The translations under genes and the position numbers were made by a program. A model generated the notes under the pieces. The model was given only the letters and a program-made list of their open reading frames with translations, was not told the origin of the DNA and did no database searches. This document shows, in pieces, positions 1 through 6,519 of a DNA stretch of 6,665 nucleotides (position 1 is the stretch's first letter; the number at the start of each line of letters is the position of its first letter). This DNA comes from Candidatus Brevefilum sp. (lineage in GTDB: Bacteria; Chloroflexota; Anaerolineae; Anaerolineales; Anaerolineaceae): NCBI GenBank assembly GCA_007119455.1, contig SKPR01000180.1, positions 1-6,665 of the forward strand, read 5' to 3'.

Positions 1-348
1 CCAGGCGCATATGGCGCTGCCGATCTGTTCGTGAGCCCCTCCCATAGTGATGGCACTTCCATTTCGCTGATGGAGGCCATGGCCTGCGGTTGTCCTGTCC
101 TGGTTTCGGATATTCCCAGCAACCGGGAATGGGTAGAACCCGGTATCGTAGGGGAGCAATTTACGGATGGGGATGTTGGCGCTTTAAAAGCCAAATTACT
201 GGTCATGGCTGTGAACCCGGCCCTGCCAGAATATGGTCAACGAGCGAGGATATTGGCTGAAGAACGGGCAGACTGGGGGAAGAATTTTAAGAAACTTTTA
301 GGAGCCTATGAAATGGCGATGTCCGGATATCCTTCTAAACTTACATAG
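1..348 (+). CDS. Glycosyltransferase family 4, C-terminal fragment (5' end outside window)
   Basis: The frame is open from base 1 and ends at TAG 346-348, giving 115 residues of the C-terminal Rossmann half of a GT-B enzyme. The visible part opens with YGAADLFVSPSHSDGTSISL followed by MEAMACGCPVLVSD, the classic nucleotide-sugar binding segment of GT4 (Glycos_transf_1) enzymes. The usual E-x7-E motif appears as D17-x7-E25, a conservative change at the first acid. The full protein would be about 350-400 residues, so roughly two thirds lies upstream. Such enzymes move a sugar from an NDP donor to a lipid- or glycan-linked acceptor at the cytoplasmic face of the membrane; donor and acceptor cannot be told from this fragment. 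The GTG at 31 falls inside the conserved domain and is not the true start. The class is secure; specificity is unknown. Confidence 0.87.
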   Translation, partial: PGAYGAADLFVSPSHSDGTSISLMEAMACGCPVLVSDIPSNREWVEPGIVGEQFTDGDVGALKAKLLVMAVNPALPEYGQRARILAEERADWGKNFKKLLGAYEMAMSGYPSKLT

Positions 349-370
349 CCATGTAGGTATTAATCTTTTT
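339..370 (+). terminator. Weak hairpin plus T-run after the GT4 gene
   Basis: Bases 339-346 (ACTTACAT) pair with 351-358 (ATGTAGGT), an 8-bp stem including one G-T wobble, with a 4-base AGCC loop overlapping the stop codon. A TTTTT run lies at 366-370. The stem is AT-rich and the T-run begins 7 bases after it, so this is at best a weak intrinsic terminator. Its position between the GT4 gene and a candidate promoter is what makes it plausible. Confidence 0.27.
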
Positions 371-396
371 GCATTTTGACCAAAATACGTTAGAAT
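368..396 (+). promoter_or_regulatory. Candidate sigma70-type promoter for the lipoprotein gene
   Basis: TTTGCA at 368-373 (4 of 6 to the -35 consensus) is followed after 17 bases by TAGAAT at 391-396 (5 of 6 to the -10 consensus). Transcription would start near 403 and leave a leader of about 40 bases before the lipoprotein start. It lies in the longest intergenic stretch before the right-hand gap, so it may drive the lipoprotein, cytidylyltransferase and membrane protein together. Confidence 0.42.
373..386. repeat. Inverted repeat in promoter spacer (possible operator)
   Basis: ATTTTG at 373-378 and CAAAAT at 381-386 are perfect complements separated by two bases (AC). The repeat lies wholly between the candidate -35 and -10 boxes. 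A small dyad here could be a repressor site, but 6-base AT-rich arms can occur by chance. Confidence 0.28.
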
Positions 397-444
397 CCAA
401 AAATTGATGTCATTAGTTTATCGGTAAATGAATAGAGATGGAAT

Positions 445-1104
445 GTGAGAAAAATGAAAAGAATATTATGGGTTATGCTGATCCTTATTATGGCTACAAT
501 GGCCTGTAGCCTGCCTCTTTCACAGGAATCAGTGGTTACATCCGCAGCAGAAATCTCTGCTTTTAATGAAGGTGTTTATACCGAAACGATTATGAATCAG
601 GGTGTGCGTGTTGAAATCACGGTTCCTGAATCTTACGAAGTTGGCGCCAACGGAAATGGACTTTCTTCCATAATGCAAGAAATCCAGGGACAGAATGTGC
701 CTAACCTGGAGTCTGCCGAAGGTCTTTTTGAGAGTCTGGATGAGGCCATTGTCCTCTGGGGTTATGATAGGGATACGCCGGGGGGCCTGCCTTCCGGTTT
801 TGTTTTGGTTAAAAATGAAGAATTTGCCTTTATGCCTCTGGGTATGCTCTCGATGGTTGCCGGCACTTTGCTGGGAGATGATGTCACAATTGTTTCACAG
901 GAAAGGGTAACCCTTGGAGAAAGGGATATATTGCGGTTTACGACAAGGACCGATCAGGCAGGTTTACCTGCTACTCAACTTGTCTACGTTTTCAAAGAAC
1001 TTGGCCAATTGTGGATTGCAGGTTTTCTGACTGAGCCAGGCCGTATTCACACGGATCAAGTCATCTTTGATGCGATTGTAGCGTCCCTGGACCTCACGAA
1101 TTGA
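445..1104 (+). CDS. Small secreted lipoprotein of unknown function
   Basis: 219 residues. The N-terminus MRKMKRILWV followed by a hydrophobic run to residue 20 and then Cys21 (sequence TMAC) is a lipoprotein-type signal peptide. The lipobox is weak, with Thr at -3 and Met at -2, but the basic n-region, short h-region and single Cys fit signal peptidase II. The mature part has alternating hydrophobic strands, a 'VEITVPESYEV' segment near residue 57 and a C-terminal 'FDAIVASLDL' strand/helix. This is reminiscent of Mog1/PsbP-like lipoproteins, but that fold call is inference from pattern only. The GTG at 445 has AGAG at 434-437 seven bases upstream; the ATG at 454 is an alternative that keeps the signal peptide. 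The gene ends 14 bases before the next ATG, or overlaps it if TTG 1101 is used. It has no clear enzymatic motif and is the only gene here without an obvious glycan link. Confidence 0.8.
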   Translation: MRKMKRILWVMLILIMATMACSLPLSQESVVTSAAEISAFNEGVYTETIMNQGVRVEITVPESYEVGANGNGLSSIMQEIQGQNVPNLESAEGLFESLDEAIVLWGYDRDTPGGLPSGFVLVKNEEFAFMPLGMLSMVAGTLLGDDVTIVSQERVTLGERDILRFTTRTDQAGLPATQLVYVFKELGQLWIAGFLTEPGRIHTDQVIFDAIVASLDLTN

Positions 1105-1118
1105 GCGATTGGGTGACG

Positions 1119-1889
1119 ATGAAACCACGTGATCCATCAGTCATTGGTATCATCCAGGCCCGGATGGATTCAAGCCGCATGCCTGGGAAGGTGATGGTGG
1201 ACATTGGTGGCAAGCCTATGCTGTTTCAGGTCGTCATTCGTGCCAGACGGGCACAAAGCCTGGGTCAGGTCATAGTGGCGACAACGACTGACTCTTCCGA
1301 TGATCCTGTGGCCGCATTCTGTCACGCTCGCGGACTAAAATGTTTTCGTGGAGACCCCAGGGATGTGCTTGATCGCTATTATCAGGCTGCGCGGCAATTT
1401 AAGGCAACGACCATCGTCCGATTGACCGGCGATTGCCCCGTTATTGATCCTGGCGAAATTGATCGCACTGTCCAGGCATTTTATCGATCCGGCGTAGATT
1501 TTGCTGCCAACCGACTGCCACCACCCTGGAAACGCACCACCCCCATCGGAATGGATACCGAGGTGGTCTCCTTTAAGGCTTTGGCGCAGGCCTGGCATGA
1601 TGCAGATGCGCCTTATCACCGTGAACATGTTATGCCGTACCTTTACGAAGAAGCGGGACGCTTCAAGGTAAAGCTTGTTGATCATGAGCCGGATTTGGGG
1701 CAATATCGTCTGACTGTCGATACACCTGAAGATCTTGCTTTAATCAGGCGGATTTATCAGCATTTTTCTGATAGCAATGATTTCTCTTTATTTGAAGTAA
1801 TCAGATTATTAGAACAGAATCCAGAACTGATCAGGCTCAATGCAGAGGTGAGGCATAAGGGGTTCAGGGATATCGACCAACGGAAATAA
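1119..1889 (+). CDS. SpsF-like cytidylyltransferase (CMP-sugar synthetase family)
   Basis: 256 residues, about the size of SpsF/NeuA-type enzymes (CTP_transf_3). From the ATG at 1119 the motifs are QARMDSSRMPGKV at 13-25 (CTP-binding loop), RLTGDCPVIDP at 101-111 (metal/nucleotide site), P142-x-G-x-D146-x-E148, REHVMPY at 168-174 and RLTVDTPEDL at 197-206. These occur in the order expected of the SpsF subgroup. Family members transfer CMP from CTP to an acidic sugar in the cytoplasm, making an activated donor for glycosyltransferases; the sugar is not known here. The start is uncertain: TTG at 1101 overlaps the lipoprotein stop and would add six residues, and no start has a strong ribosome-binding site. 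ATG 1119 puts the conserved domain eight residues in, which is normal. The last 35 residues after the domain are not recognisable. Confidence 0.91.
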   Translation: MKPRDPSVIGIIQARMDSSRMPGKVMVDIGGKPMLFQVVIRARRAQSLGQVIVATTTDSSDDPVAAFCHARGLKCFRGDPRDVLDRYYQAARQFKATTIVRLTGDCPVIDPGEIDRTVQAFYRSGVDFAANRLPPPWKRTTPIGMDTEVVSFKALAQAWHDADAPYHREHVMPYLYEEAGRFKVKLVDHEPDLGQYRLTVDTPEDLALIRRIYQHFSDSNDFSLFEVIRLLEQNPELIRLNAEVRHKGFRDIDQRK

Positions 1890-1898
1890 GGTCGCATC

Positions 1899-1905
1899 AA
1901 GGAGG
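1899..1905 (+). promoter_or_regulatory. Strong Shine-Dalgarno deciding the membrane-protein start
   Basis: AAGGAGG at 1899-1905 is a near-perfect ribosome-binding site. It sits 7 bases before GTG 1913 but only 4 before TTG 1910, so GTG 1913 is the better start. Confidence 0.8.
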
Positions 1906-1912
1906 CATTTTG

Positions 1913-3625
1913 GTGGAGAAGAAGCAATTATTTGGACGGATTAACGAAAGTCAGGCATTTTTTGCCTTGCTGGTTATCCTGGCGATCACCGCGTGGTTTG
2001 CCCGGCACTGGCTCAACTCAGGTTTTGGGTTATATGAGGATGACCTGACCTTCATCCCGGGAGCGATCGAAGCTGATTTTGGGACAATTCTAAATATGAT
2101 CGCAGGTTATTTTTCAACCCTGGCTGATCAGGGACGGCCTTTAATGTGGTCCTGGGTGGTATTGTTTGGTCACATTGGCTGGAATCTGGGGGGGTTGCAG
2201 GGGATTTACATCCTGGCCTATCTCGTCTGGTTACTCAATATTGTTCTTTTCGTTTTATTGCTGCGACGCATTCATCCCTCATTTTTATTCTGGTCTCTGG
2301 GTGGGTTTGCTTACGTTCTGTTCTCCGCTGACACGAATCAGGCCTTTTTGTTCAATGCCTTCGGATTACAAACGGCGATCACATTCCTCCTGATTGGCCT
2401 CCACGTCTATCTGATTGGCGGAAAGTGGCGCTGGTTATCGTATGGATTCCTTTTATTGGTTTTCCTCAATTATGAAACCCCCTACTGGTTGTTCATCTCT
2501 GCGCCACTGCTGACAGGTTTGGAAGGCAAACCATTTAAAAAACGTCTTTTAGAAAATACCCTGGTAATAATTTTTATTTTCCTGGTTGTATTTGGTCTGC
2601 GATATCTGGCTGGCGAAGCGCGGGTGGCCGAACTGGGCTTCCCGGATATGCTGGTGACACCCGTGAAGCACATGGCAATCGGACCGTTTGTGAGTTTGGG
2701 TGCTTACCTTCTCAGACCCCTCCTCGTCTTGCAAACACTTTCACCTACGCTGATCCTGATTGGTCTGGTTGGGTCAGGTCTGATCTTTACCATTTTCTAT
2801 CTGGTGTTCAGGCAAGAAAAAGTTCAGCATGCACAATTCTTCCCGCTCAAACGGGGCTGGTGGTCACAGTTGGATCCTGTTCTCCAACGAAATTTACGTT
2901 TGATGATAGCAGGGTTATTGATGGTCACTTTTGCCTATCCGCTGACTTTTATCCTGCGCCCCTATGCTATCAGCGGACGTGAAACACGTGTGCATCTGGC
3001 CGGGGTGGTGGGTTCGGCCATCGTCCTGGCGAGTTTTGTGATGTTGCTGATTCATATATTCCGCTCCCAACACCTTAGAATAGGTTTTCTGGCGCTGGCC
3101 GGACTTGTTCTGGGTTTCAATCTTTCCTTTGGGTTTATCATCCAGCGGGCTTACGTCAGGGCCTGGGACCTCCAAAAATCGTTCTGGCGTGAGTTGCTTC
3201 CGCTTATCTCCGATGTCGAGGAAGGTTCTGCCGTTTTGGTCGAACCAACAGGTTTAGAAGATGTTCTTTATATCAATGCCAACACCTGGGTGTTGCCAAG
3301 AATGTTGCCTCGTTTATATCACCTTCCTGAAGAATGGGAACGGGATCCATCTGTTTTCAGGTTGGCAAAATTCTGGGAGGAGAATATTGTAAGAATTCCT
3401 GGATATTTCTCCATTGATGGAACCAATAGTTTTGCCCACCTTGTTACTTTTGGTGATTATCGTCATGATAAATCAATATTTATTGGGACAGAAGGTGGCA
3501 GCCTCGAAAGGCAATCCCAGATGGTATTTATGGATGAAATCATTCATCTGAAACCCGTCGGTGAAGATATCCTGTCCACCCTGGAAACCCGGCCTTTGTA
3601 CGACCTGATGATTTTAGCGGATTAA
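1913..3625 (+). CDS. Polytopic membrane protein, probable GT-C type or GtrII-like glycan protein
   Basis: 570 residues. A hydrophobic helix at about 15-33 is followed by a loop with the acidic pair in YEDDL (41-45) and a QGRPLMW motif at 73-79. Roughly ten more hydrophobic segments follow up to residue 412, giving 11-12 membrane spans. The last 150 residues (from about 419) are hydrophilic, with no helix long enough to span a membrane. An acidic pair in the first external loop followed by a GRP motif recalls GT-C fold glycosyltransferases (PMT, GtrII-like), which use polyprenyl-phosphate sugars on the outer face of the membrane. This is inference from architecture; no family signature is certain. 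It starts 23 bases after the cytidylyltransferase and is probably co-transcribed with it. An O-antigen-polymerase-like or other envelope protein is an alternative. It is not a Wzx flippase by pattern, since the long soluble tail is unlike one. Confidence 0.85.
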   Translation: MEKKQLFGRINESQAFFALLVILAITAWFARHWLNSGFGLYEDDLTFIPGAIEADFGTILNMIAGYFSTLADQGRPLMWSWVVLFGHIGWNLGGLQGIYILAYLVWLLNIVLFVLLLRRIHPSFLFWSLGGFAYVLFSADTNQAFLFNAFGLQTAITFLLIGLHVYLIGGKWRWLSYGFLLLVFLNYETPYWLFISAPLLTGLEGKPFKKRLLENTLVIIFIFLVVFGLRYLAGEARVAELGFPDMLVTPVKHMAIGPFVSLGAYLLRPLLVLQTLSPTLILIGLVGSGLIFTIFYLVFRQEKVQHAQFFPLKRGWWSQLDPVLQRNLRLMIAGLLMVTFAYPLTFILRPYAISGRETRVHLAGVVGSAIVLASFVMLLIHIFRSQHLRIGFLALAGLVLGFNLSFGFIIQRAYVRAWDLQKSFWRELLPLISDVEEGSAVLVEPTGLEDVLYINANTWVLPRMLPRLYHLPEEWERDPSVFRLAKFWEENIVRIPGYFSIDGTNSFAHLVTFGDYRHDKSIFIGTEGGSLERQSQMVFMDEIIHLKPVGEDILSTLETRPLYDLMILAD

Positions 3626-3634
3626 TGGATTTTC

Positions 3635-3659
3635 TCTCGGTGATATAATTCAACCGGGA
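3635..3659. repeat. Dyad flanking the internal -10 box
   Basis: TCTCGGT at 3635-3641 can pair with ACCGGGA at 3653-3659 over seven positions, with one G-T wobble and an 11-base gap holding the -10 box. It could be an operator or a hairpin that ends upstream transcripts weakly. There is no T-run after it, so a terminator is unlikely. Confidence 0.3.
3641..3649 (+). promoter_or_regulatory. Extended -10 promoter before the methyltransferase gene
   Basis: TGATATAAT at 3641-3649 is a perfect TGnTATAAT extended -10 element, lying in the 45-base gap after the membrane-protein gene. No good -35 is visible (TTAATG at 3622-3627, spacing 16, is poor), which is tolerated by extended -10 promoters. The start would be near 3656, leaving a leader of only about 15 bases before ATG 3671. 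It would give the methyltransferase and two glycosyltransferases their own transcript. Confidence 0.55.
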
Positions 3660-3670
3660 TTTGATTTAGT

Positions 3671-4552
3671 ATGAATTGTTTATTATGTCACTCGGATGAA
3701 AACAAGATCTATGCGGAGCTGGAATCCTTTGGCTTCCCGTTGTCCTATTATCAATGCGATATCTGTGGCCTTATTTTCCAGTCACCGGAAAAGAGTCGGG
3801 CTGCTAACCCTGAATTCTATGCCGAGACATACCGTAAAGTATATCAAGCCAGTTCAGAGCCTACAGCAAAAGACCTGTGGGTTCAGGAACAACGCGCATG
3901 GAACCTGACCGGCATATTACAACTTGTCAGTATCGGCAGCCCTGGCAGAATGCTTGATGTTGGTGCATCAGCCGGTGTGCTGATGAATACATTCCAGGAA
4001 TATTTCGGATGTGAGGTGGTGGGTGTTGAACCGGGTGAGGCTTACCGTTCCTACGCTGAAAGCCGTGGTTTACAAATGTATGCCTCGCTGGATGCTTTGA
4101 TTGAAGCTGACACAAGAAAATTTGACCTGGTCAGTATGATCCATGTTTTGGAGCACCTTCCGGACCCGGTTGGTATGCTGCGCACAATCCGACGGGAGTT
4201 GTTGTCAGAAAGTGGAGCACTGCTCTTAGAAGTGCCGAATTTTTATGCGCATGACAGCTTTGAACTGGCACACTTGGTCTGTTATACTGCGCATACTGTC
4301 ACGGAAGTACTCAAGCAGGCTGGATTCCAGACCGTTTTCCTGCATAAACATGGCATACCTCGTTCGAGCTTGTTGAATCTCTACCTCACGCTTATCGCGT
4401 TGCCCTTGTCACCCGGGACCGAAACCCCGCCCATACAGCCAGACCGGATGGTTCAGGCAAAACGTCAGGCAGGTTTGACTTATCGCCGGGTGGTCCAAAA
4501 GCTGATGCCGGGTAAAGCCTGGCTTCCCCTGCCAGATGAGGAAGAAAACTAA
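3671..4552 (+). CDS. Zinc-ribbon class I SAM-dependent methyltransferase
   Basis: 293 residues. The N-terminus has Cys3-x2-Cys6 and Cys29-x2-Cys32, a likely zinc ribbon as found at the front of many sugar and small-molecule methyltransferases. The Rossmann core follows: motif I LDVGASAG at 95-102, the acidic motif VGVEPG at 117-122, then FDLVSMIHVLEHLPDP at 151-166 with the H-x-x-E-H signature of the Methyltransf_23/UbiE-like group, and LLLEVPN at 184-190. In the cytoplasm it would pass a methyl group from S-adenosylmethionine to an O, N or C atom. The setting suggests a sugar or glycan end, but the substrate is inferred. TylC3-type sugar C-methyltransferases share the Cys pairs but carry a further C-terminal domain missing here. 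The ribosome-binding site is weak (GGGA at 3656-3659, 11 bases from the ATG). The next gene starts 4 bases after the stop. Confidence 0.91.
   Translation: MNCLLCHSDENKIYAELESFGFPLSYYQCDICGLIFQSPEKSRAANPEFYAETYRKVYQASSEPTAKDLWVQEQRAWNLTGILQLVSIGSPGRMLDVGASAGVLMNTFQEYFGCEVVGVEPGEAYRSYAESRGLQMYASLDALIEADTRKFDLVSMIHVLEHLPDPVGMLRTIRRELLSESGALLLEVPNFYAHDSFELAHLVCYTAHTVTEVLKQAGFQTVFLHKHGIPRSSLLNLYLTLIALPLSPGTETPPIQPDRMVQAKRQAGLTYRRVVQKLMPGKAWLPLPDEEEN
4538..4544 (+). promoter_or_regulatory. Ribosome-binding site inside the methyltransferase 3' end
   Basis: GAGGAAG at 4538-4544 lies in the last codons of the methyltransferase and 12 bases before ATG 4557. The spacing is long but the purine run is good. 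It favours ATG 4557 over ATG 4536, which has only pyrimidine-rich sequence upstream. Confidence 0.5.
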
Positions 4553-4556
4553 CCGC

Positions 4557-5483
4557 ATGGACTTATTGACCCTGTTCACCGCGCCTAAACCTTTTACGGA
4601 TCCTCATATTCGGATTATCCAACGAAACACGCTTAAAAATTGGCTGGCACTGGGTGATGCGGTCGATGTAATCGTGATTGGAGATGAACCGGGGATTGCC
4701 GAAACCTGTAAAGAATTGGGCATCCGCCATATTCCGGATGTACGCTGCAATGATCTCGGGACACCTCTGATCAGTTCAATTTTCGGTTTGGCCCGAGAGA
4801 AGAGTTCATCCCCCTACCTGGTTTACAGTAATGCTGATATTTTATTTCTCCCAGATTTGGTTCATACGGTACGTGCTTTGGAAAAGGTAAAAGACCGGTT
4901 CCTGGCCATAGGCCAGCGGTGGGATCTGGATGTTGACTCACCGATTGACTTTGCCAATGGCTGGGATGATGAGCTTGCTCAAAGGGTTCGTGAACAAGCC
5001 CAATTACACGGTCAGACTGGTAGCGATTATTTTATTTATCCAAAGGCTTGCTTCACGCATATTCCAGATTTTGCAGTTGGCCGGGCGGGTTGGGATAACT
5101 GGATGATCTACCATGCTCGCTGGCAGAACTGGCCGGTGATTGATCTGACCCAAACCGTCACGGTGGTCCATCAAAATCATGATTATGCACATTTACCAGG
5201 CGGTATTATCCATTTTCGTCAGCCTGAGACAGATCAAAACGTCCGCATCGGGGGCGGACGCAGGACGATCTTCACTCTGGAAGACGCAACTCATTATCTG
5301 CAAGATGATAAGCTTCAAAAAGCACCCCGAAACTGGCGTTCTTTTTGGCGAGAAGTTGAAATCTTCCCCCTGGTTCGACTTCATTCCCGTTTATTAGGCT
5401 GGTTTGCTTTTGCTTTTTTTCATCCTGTCAGGGCATTTAGAGAAGTCAGGGGCTGGTTGGCTTATAAATTAGGCCAACTGTGA
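4557..5483 (+). CDS. Putative GT-A type glycosyltransferase
   Basis: 308 residues from ATG 4557. It opens directly with MDLLTLFTAPKPF and IIQRNTLKNW (20-29), the first strand and helix of a nucleotide-diphospho-sugar transferase fold. VDVIVIGDEPG (36-46) and LGIRHIPDV (54-62) follow, then YSNADILFLPD (90-100), where N92-A-D94 takes the place of the usual D-x-D metal site. GSDYFIYPKACF (155-166), GRAGWDNWMIY (175-185) and VVHQNHDY (203-210) look like acceptor-site and catalytic segments. I recognise the overall pattern from uncharacterised bacterial proteins in glycan clusters, but no member with a proven reaction. The C-terminal 34 residues mix aromatic and basic residues and may lie on the membrane. 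Starting at ATG 4536 would add seven residues and overlap the methyltransferase. Co-translation with the methyltransferase is likely given the 4-base gap. Confidence 0.85.
   Translation: MDLLTLFTAPKPFTDPHIRIIQRNTLKNWLALGDAVDVIVIGDEPGIAETCKELGIRHIPDVRCNDLGTPLISSIFGLAREKSSSPYLVYSNADILFLPDLVHTVRALEKVKDRFLAIGQRWDLDVDSPIDFANGWDDELAQRVREQAQLHGQTGSDYFIYPKACFTHIPDFAVGRAGWDNWMIYHARWQNWPVIDLTQTVTVVHQNHDYAHLPGGIIHFRQPETDQNVRIGGGRRTIFTLEDATHYLQDDKLQKAPRNWRSFWREVEIFPLVRLHSRLLGWFAFAFFHPVRAFREVRGWLAYKLGQL
5456..5478 (+). other. RNA hairpin at the 3' end of the GT-A gene
   Basis: GTTGGCTTA at 5456-5464 pairs with TAGGCCAAC at 5470-5478, nine pairs including one G-T, around a 5-base TAAAT loop, just ahead of the stop codon at 5481. 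No run of T follows, so it is not a standard intrinsic terminator. It could shape transcript stability or translation of the next gene, or be a chance feature of the coding sequence. Confidence 0.35.
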
Positions 5484-5508
5484 TGGGTTAACTTGTTTGA
5501 TAATGACT

Positions 5509-5515
5509 AGGTAAG
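5509..5515 (+). promoter_or_regulatory. Ribosome-binding site for the GT2 gene
   Basis: AGGTAAG at 5509-5515, five bases before ATG 5521, is a reasonable Shine-Dalgarno and supports that start. GATAAT at 5499-5504 resembles a -10 box, but no -35 or TG extension goes with it. Confidence 0.55.
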
Positions 5516-5520
5516 AAACG

Positions 5521-6519
5521 ATGCCAAGAATTGGTACCAACCCTTCCCGGGGAAAAACCCTTGATTTCAAACCTGCCAGAACGACAGTGGCTGTGCTGGT
5601 GCATGCCCCCCATCAGGCTGGTTATTTCCAGGATCGATTGGATGTAACCCGCATGACCATTGAGAGCATCCTGGCCAATACCCAGGAGCCCTTTGACTTG
5701 CTGGTTTTTGATAACGCCAGTTGCCCGGAGATGGTGGCTTACCTGCAGTCACTCCACGAAAGGGGATCCATTGATTTTCTGCATCTTTCTAACCAAAATA
5801 TTGGCAAGCTAAATGCCCTCAAAAGAATTTTTGATATTGCCCCCGGTGAAATTGTTGCCTATACCGATGATGATGTCTTTCATCAGCCAGGCTGGTTAGG
5901 GCAGCATCTGGCAATTATCGACACATTCCCCAATGTGGGTGCTGTGACCGGGTTTTATATCCGCCAGCGGGTGGCGATGAGTTCAACCAGCACCCTGGCC
6001 TTTGCCAACCGGCCCGATATCCAGACCCAGCGTGGTTTGTTAATGCCAAAGAAGTGGGAAAAGGAATACATCATCAATAGCGGACGCAGTTGGGAAAAAT
6101 ACCAGTCTGAGGTAGCCGGGATTGAGGATATCATCCTGTCCTACCATGGGCTGGAGGCCTGGGTTTCGGCTCATCACTTCCAAATGGTTACACCTAAAGC
6201 AGTGATGCAGGATGTGTTGGCAGAGATGCTCCCAGACGGCTGGACCGACCGGATTATGGGCCGCATGGTCGAGATGGATGACCTGATGGATTCCAAAGGC
6301 TATTTGCGATTGTGCACCCGCGATCAGACGGTGCGTTTGATGGGCAATGCGATCTCGGACGAAGTCGCTGCTCTGGCAGAAAAATCAGGTCTCTCTGTAA
6401 AAGCCGCTGTGGGCAAAAAACCAAATCAAAGCTTGATGAGTCGTCTGGCAAAGGTGCGTTGGGTCCGTTACTTATTACAGGGGATTGTAAACCGGGTTTA
6501 CCGGTGGTTGAATGAGTGA
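5521..6519 (+). CDS. Glycosyltransferase family 2
   Basis: 332 residues. After a 22-residue lead the GT-A core starts with VAVLVHAPHQAGYF, then TIESILANTQEPFDLLVFDN (45-64), NIGKLNALKRIF (93-104, donor-binding helix) and VAYTDDDVF with D116-D-D118 as the metal-binding acidic triad. W125 after the triad and GAVTGFYIRQR (140-150) are typical of the family. Later conserved-looking pieces are HHFQMV (218-223), EMDDLMDSKGYLRL (251-264) and MGN (274-276). The enzyme would transfer a sugar from an NDP donor with inversion at the cytoplasmic face; donor and acceptor are unknown. The last 29 residues form a basic, aromatic-rich helix (R308, R313, R316, R325, R328) likely to touch the membrane. The gene lies 37 bases after the GT-A gene and has its own ribosome-binding site, so it is probably in the same transcript. 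Confidence 0.92.
   Translation: MPRIGTNPSRGKTLDFKPARTTVAVLVHAPHQAGYFQDRLDVTRMTIESILANTQEPFDLLVFDNASCPEMVAYLQSLHERGSIDFLHLSNQNIGKLNALKRIFDIAPGEIVAYTDDDVFHQPGWLGQHLAIIDTFPNVGAVTGFYIRQRVAMSSTSTLAFANRPDIQTQRGLLMPKKWEKEYIINSGRSWEKYQSEVAGIEDIILSYHGLEAWVSAHHFQMVTPKAVMQDVLAEMLPDGWTDRIMGRMVEMDDLMDSKGYLRLCTRDQTVRLMGNAISDEVAALAEKSGLSVKAAVGKKPNQSLMSRLAKVRWVRYLLQGIVNRVYRWLNE

Noticed and set aside
376..396. TTGACC at 376-381 as the -35 for TAGAAT at 391-396
   Set aside because: It is a better -35 match than TTTGCA, but the spacer is only 9 bases, too short for sigma70-type recognition.
428..448. Six-codon leader reading frame (ATG 428 to TGA 446-448) overlapping the lipoprotein GTG start
   Set aside because: It has no separate ribosome-binding site and no regulatory codon run, so there is no case for a leader peptide.
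1335..1703. Open frame of 122 codons on the minus strand
   Set aside because: It lies wholly inside the cytidylyltransferase gene, whose motifs are all intact; the antisense product has no recognisable domain.
2915..3175. Minus-strand open frame of 86 codons
   Set aside because: It is antisense to the hydrophobic segments of the membrane protein and reads as a polar low-information product, as expected of a shadow frame.
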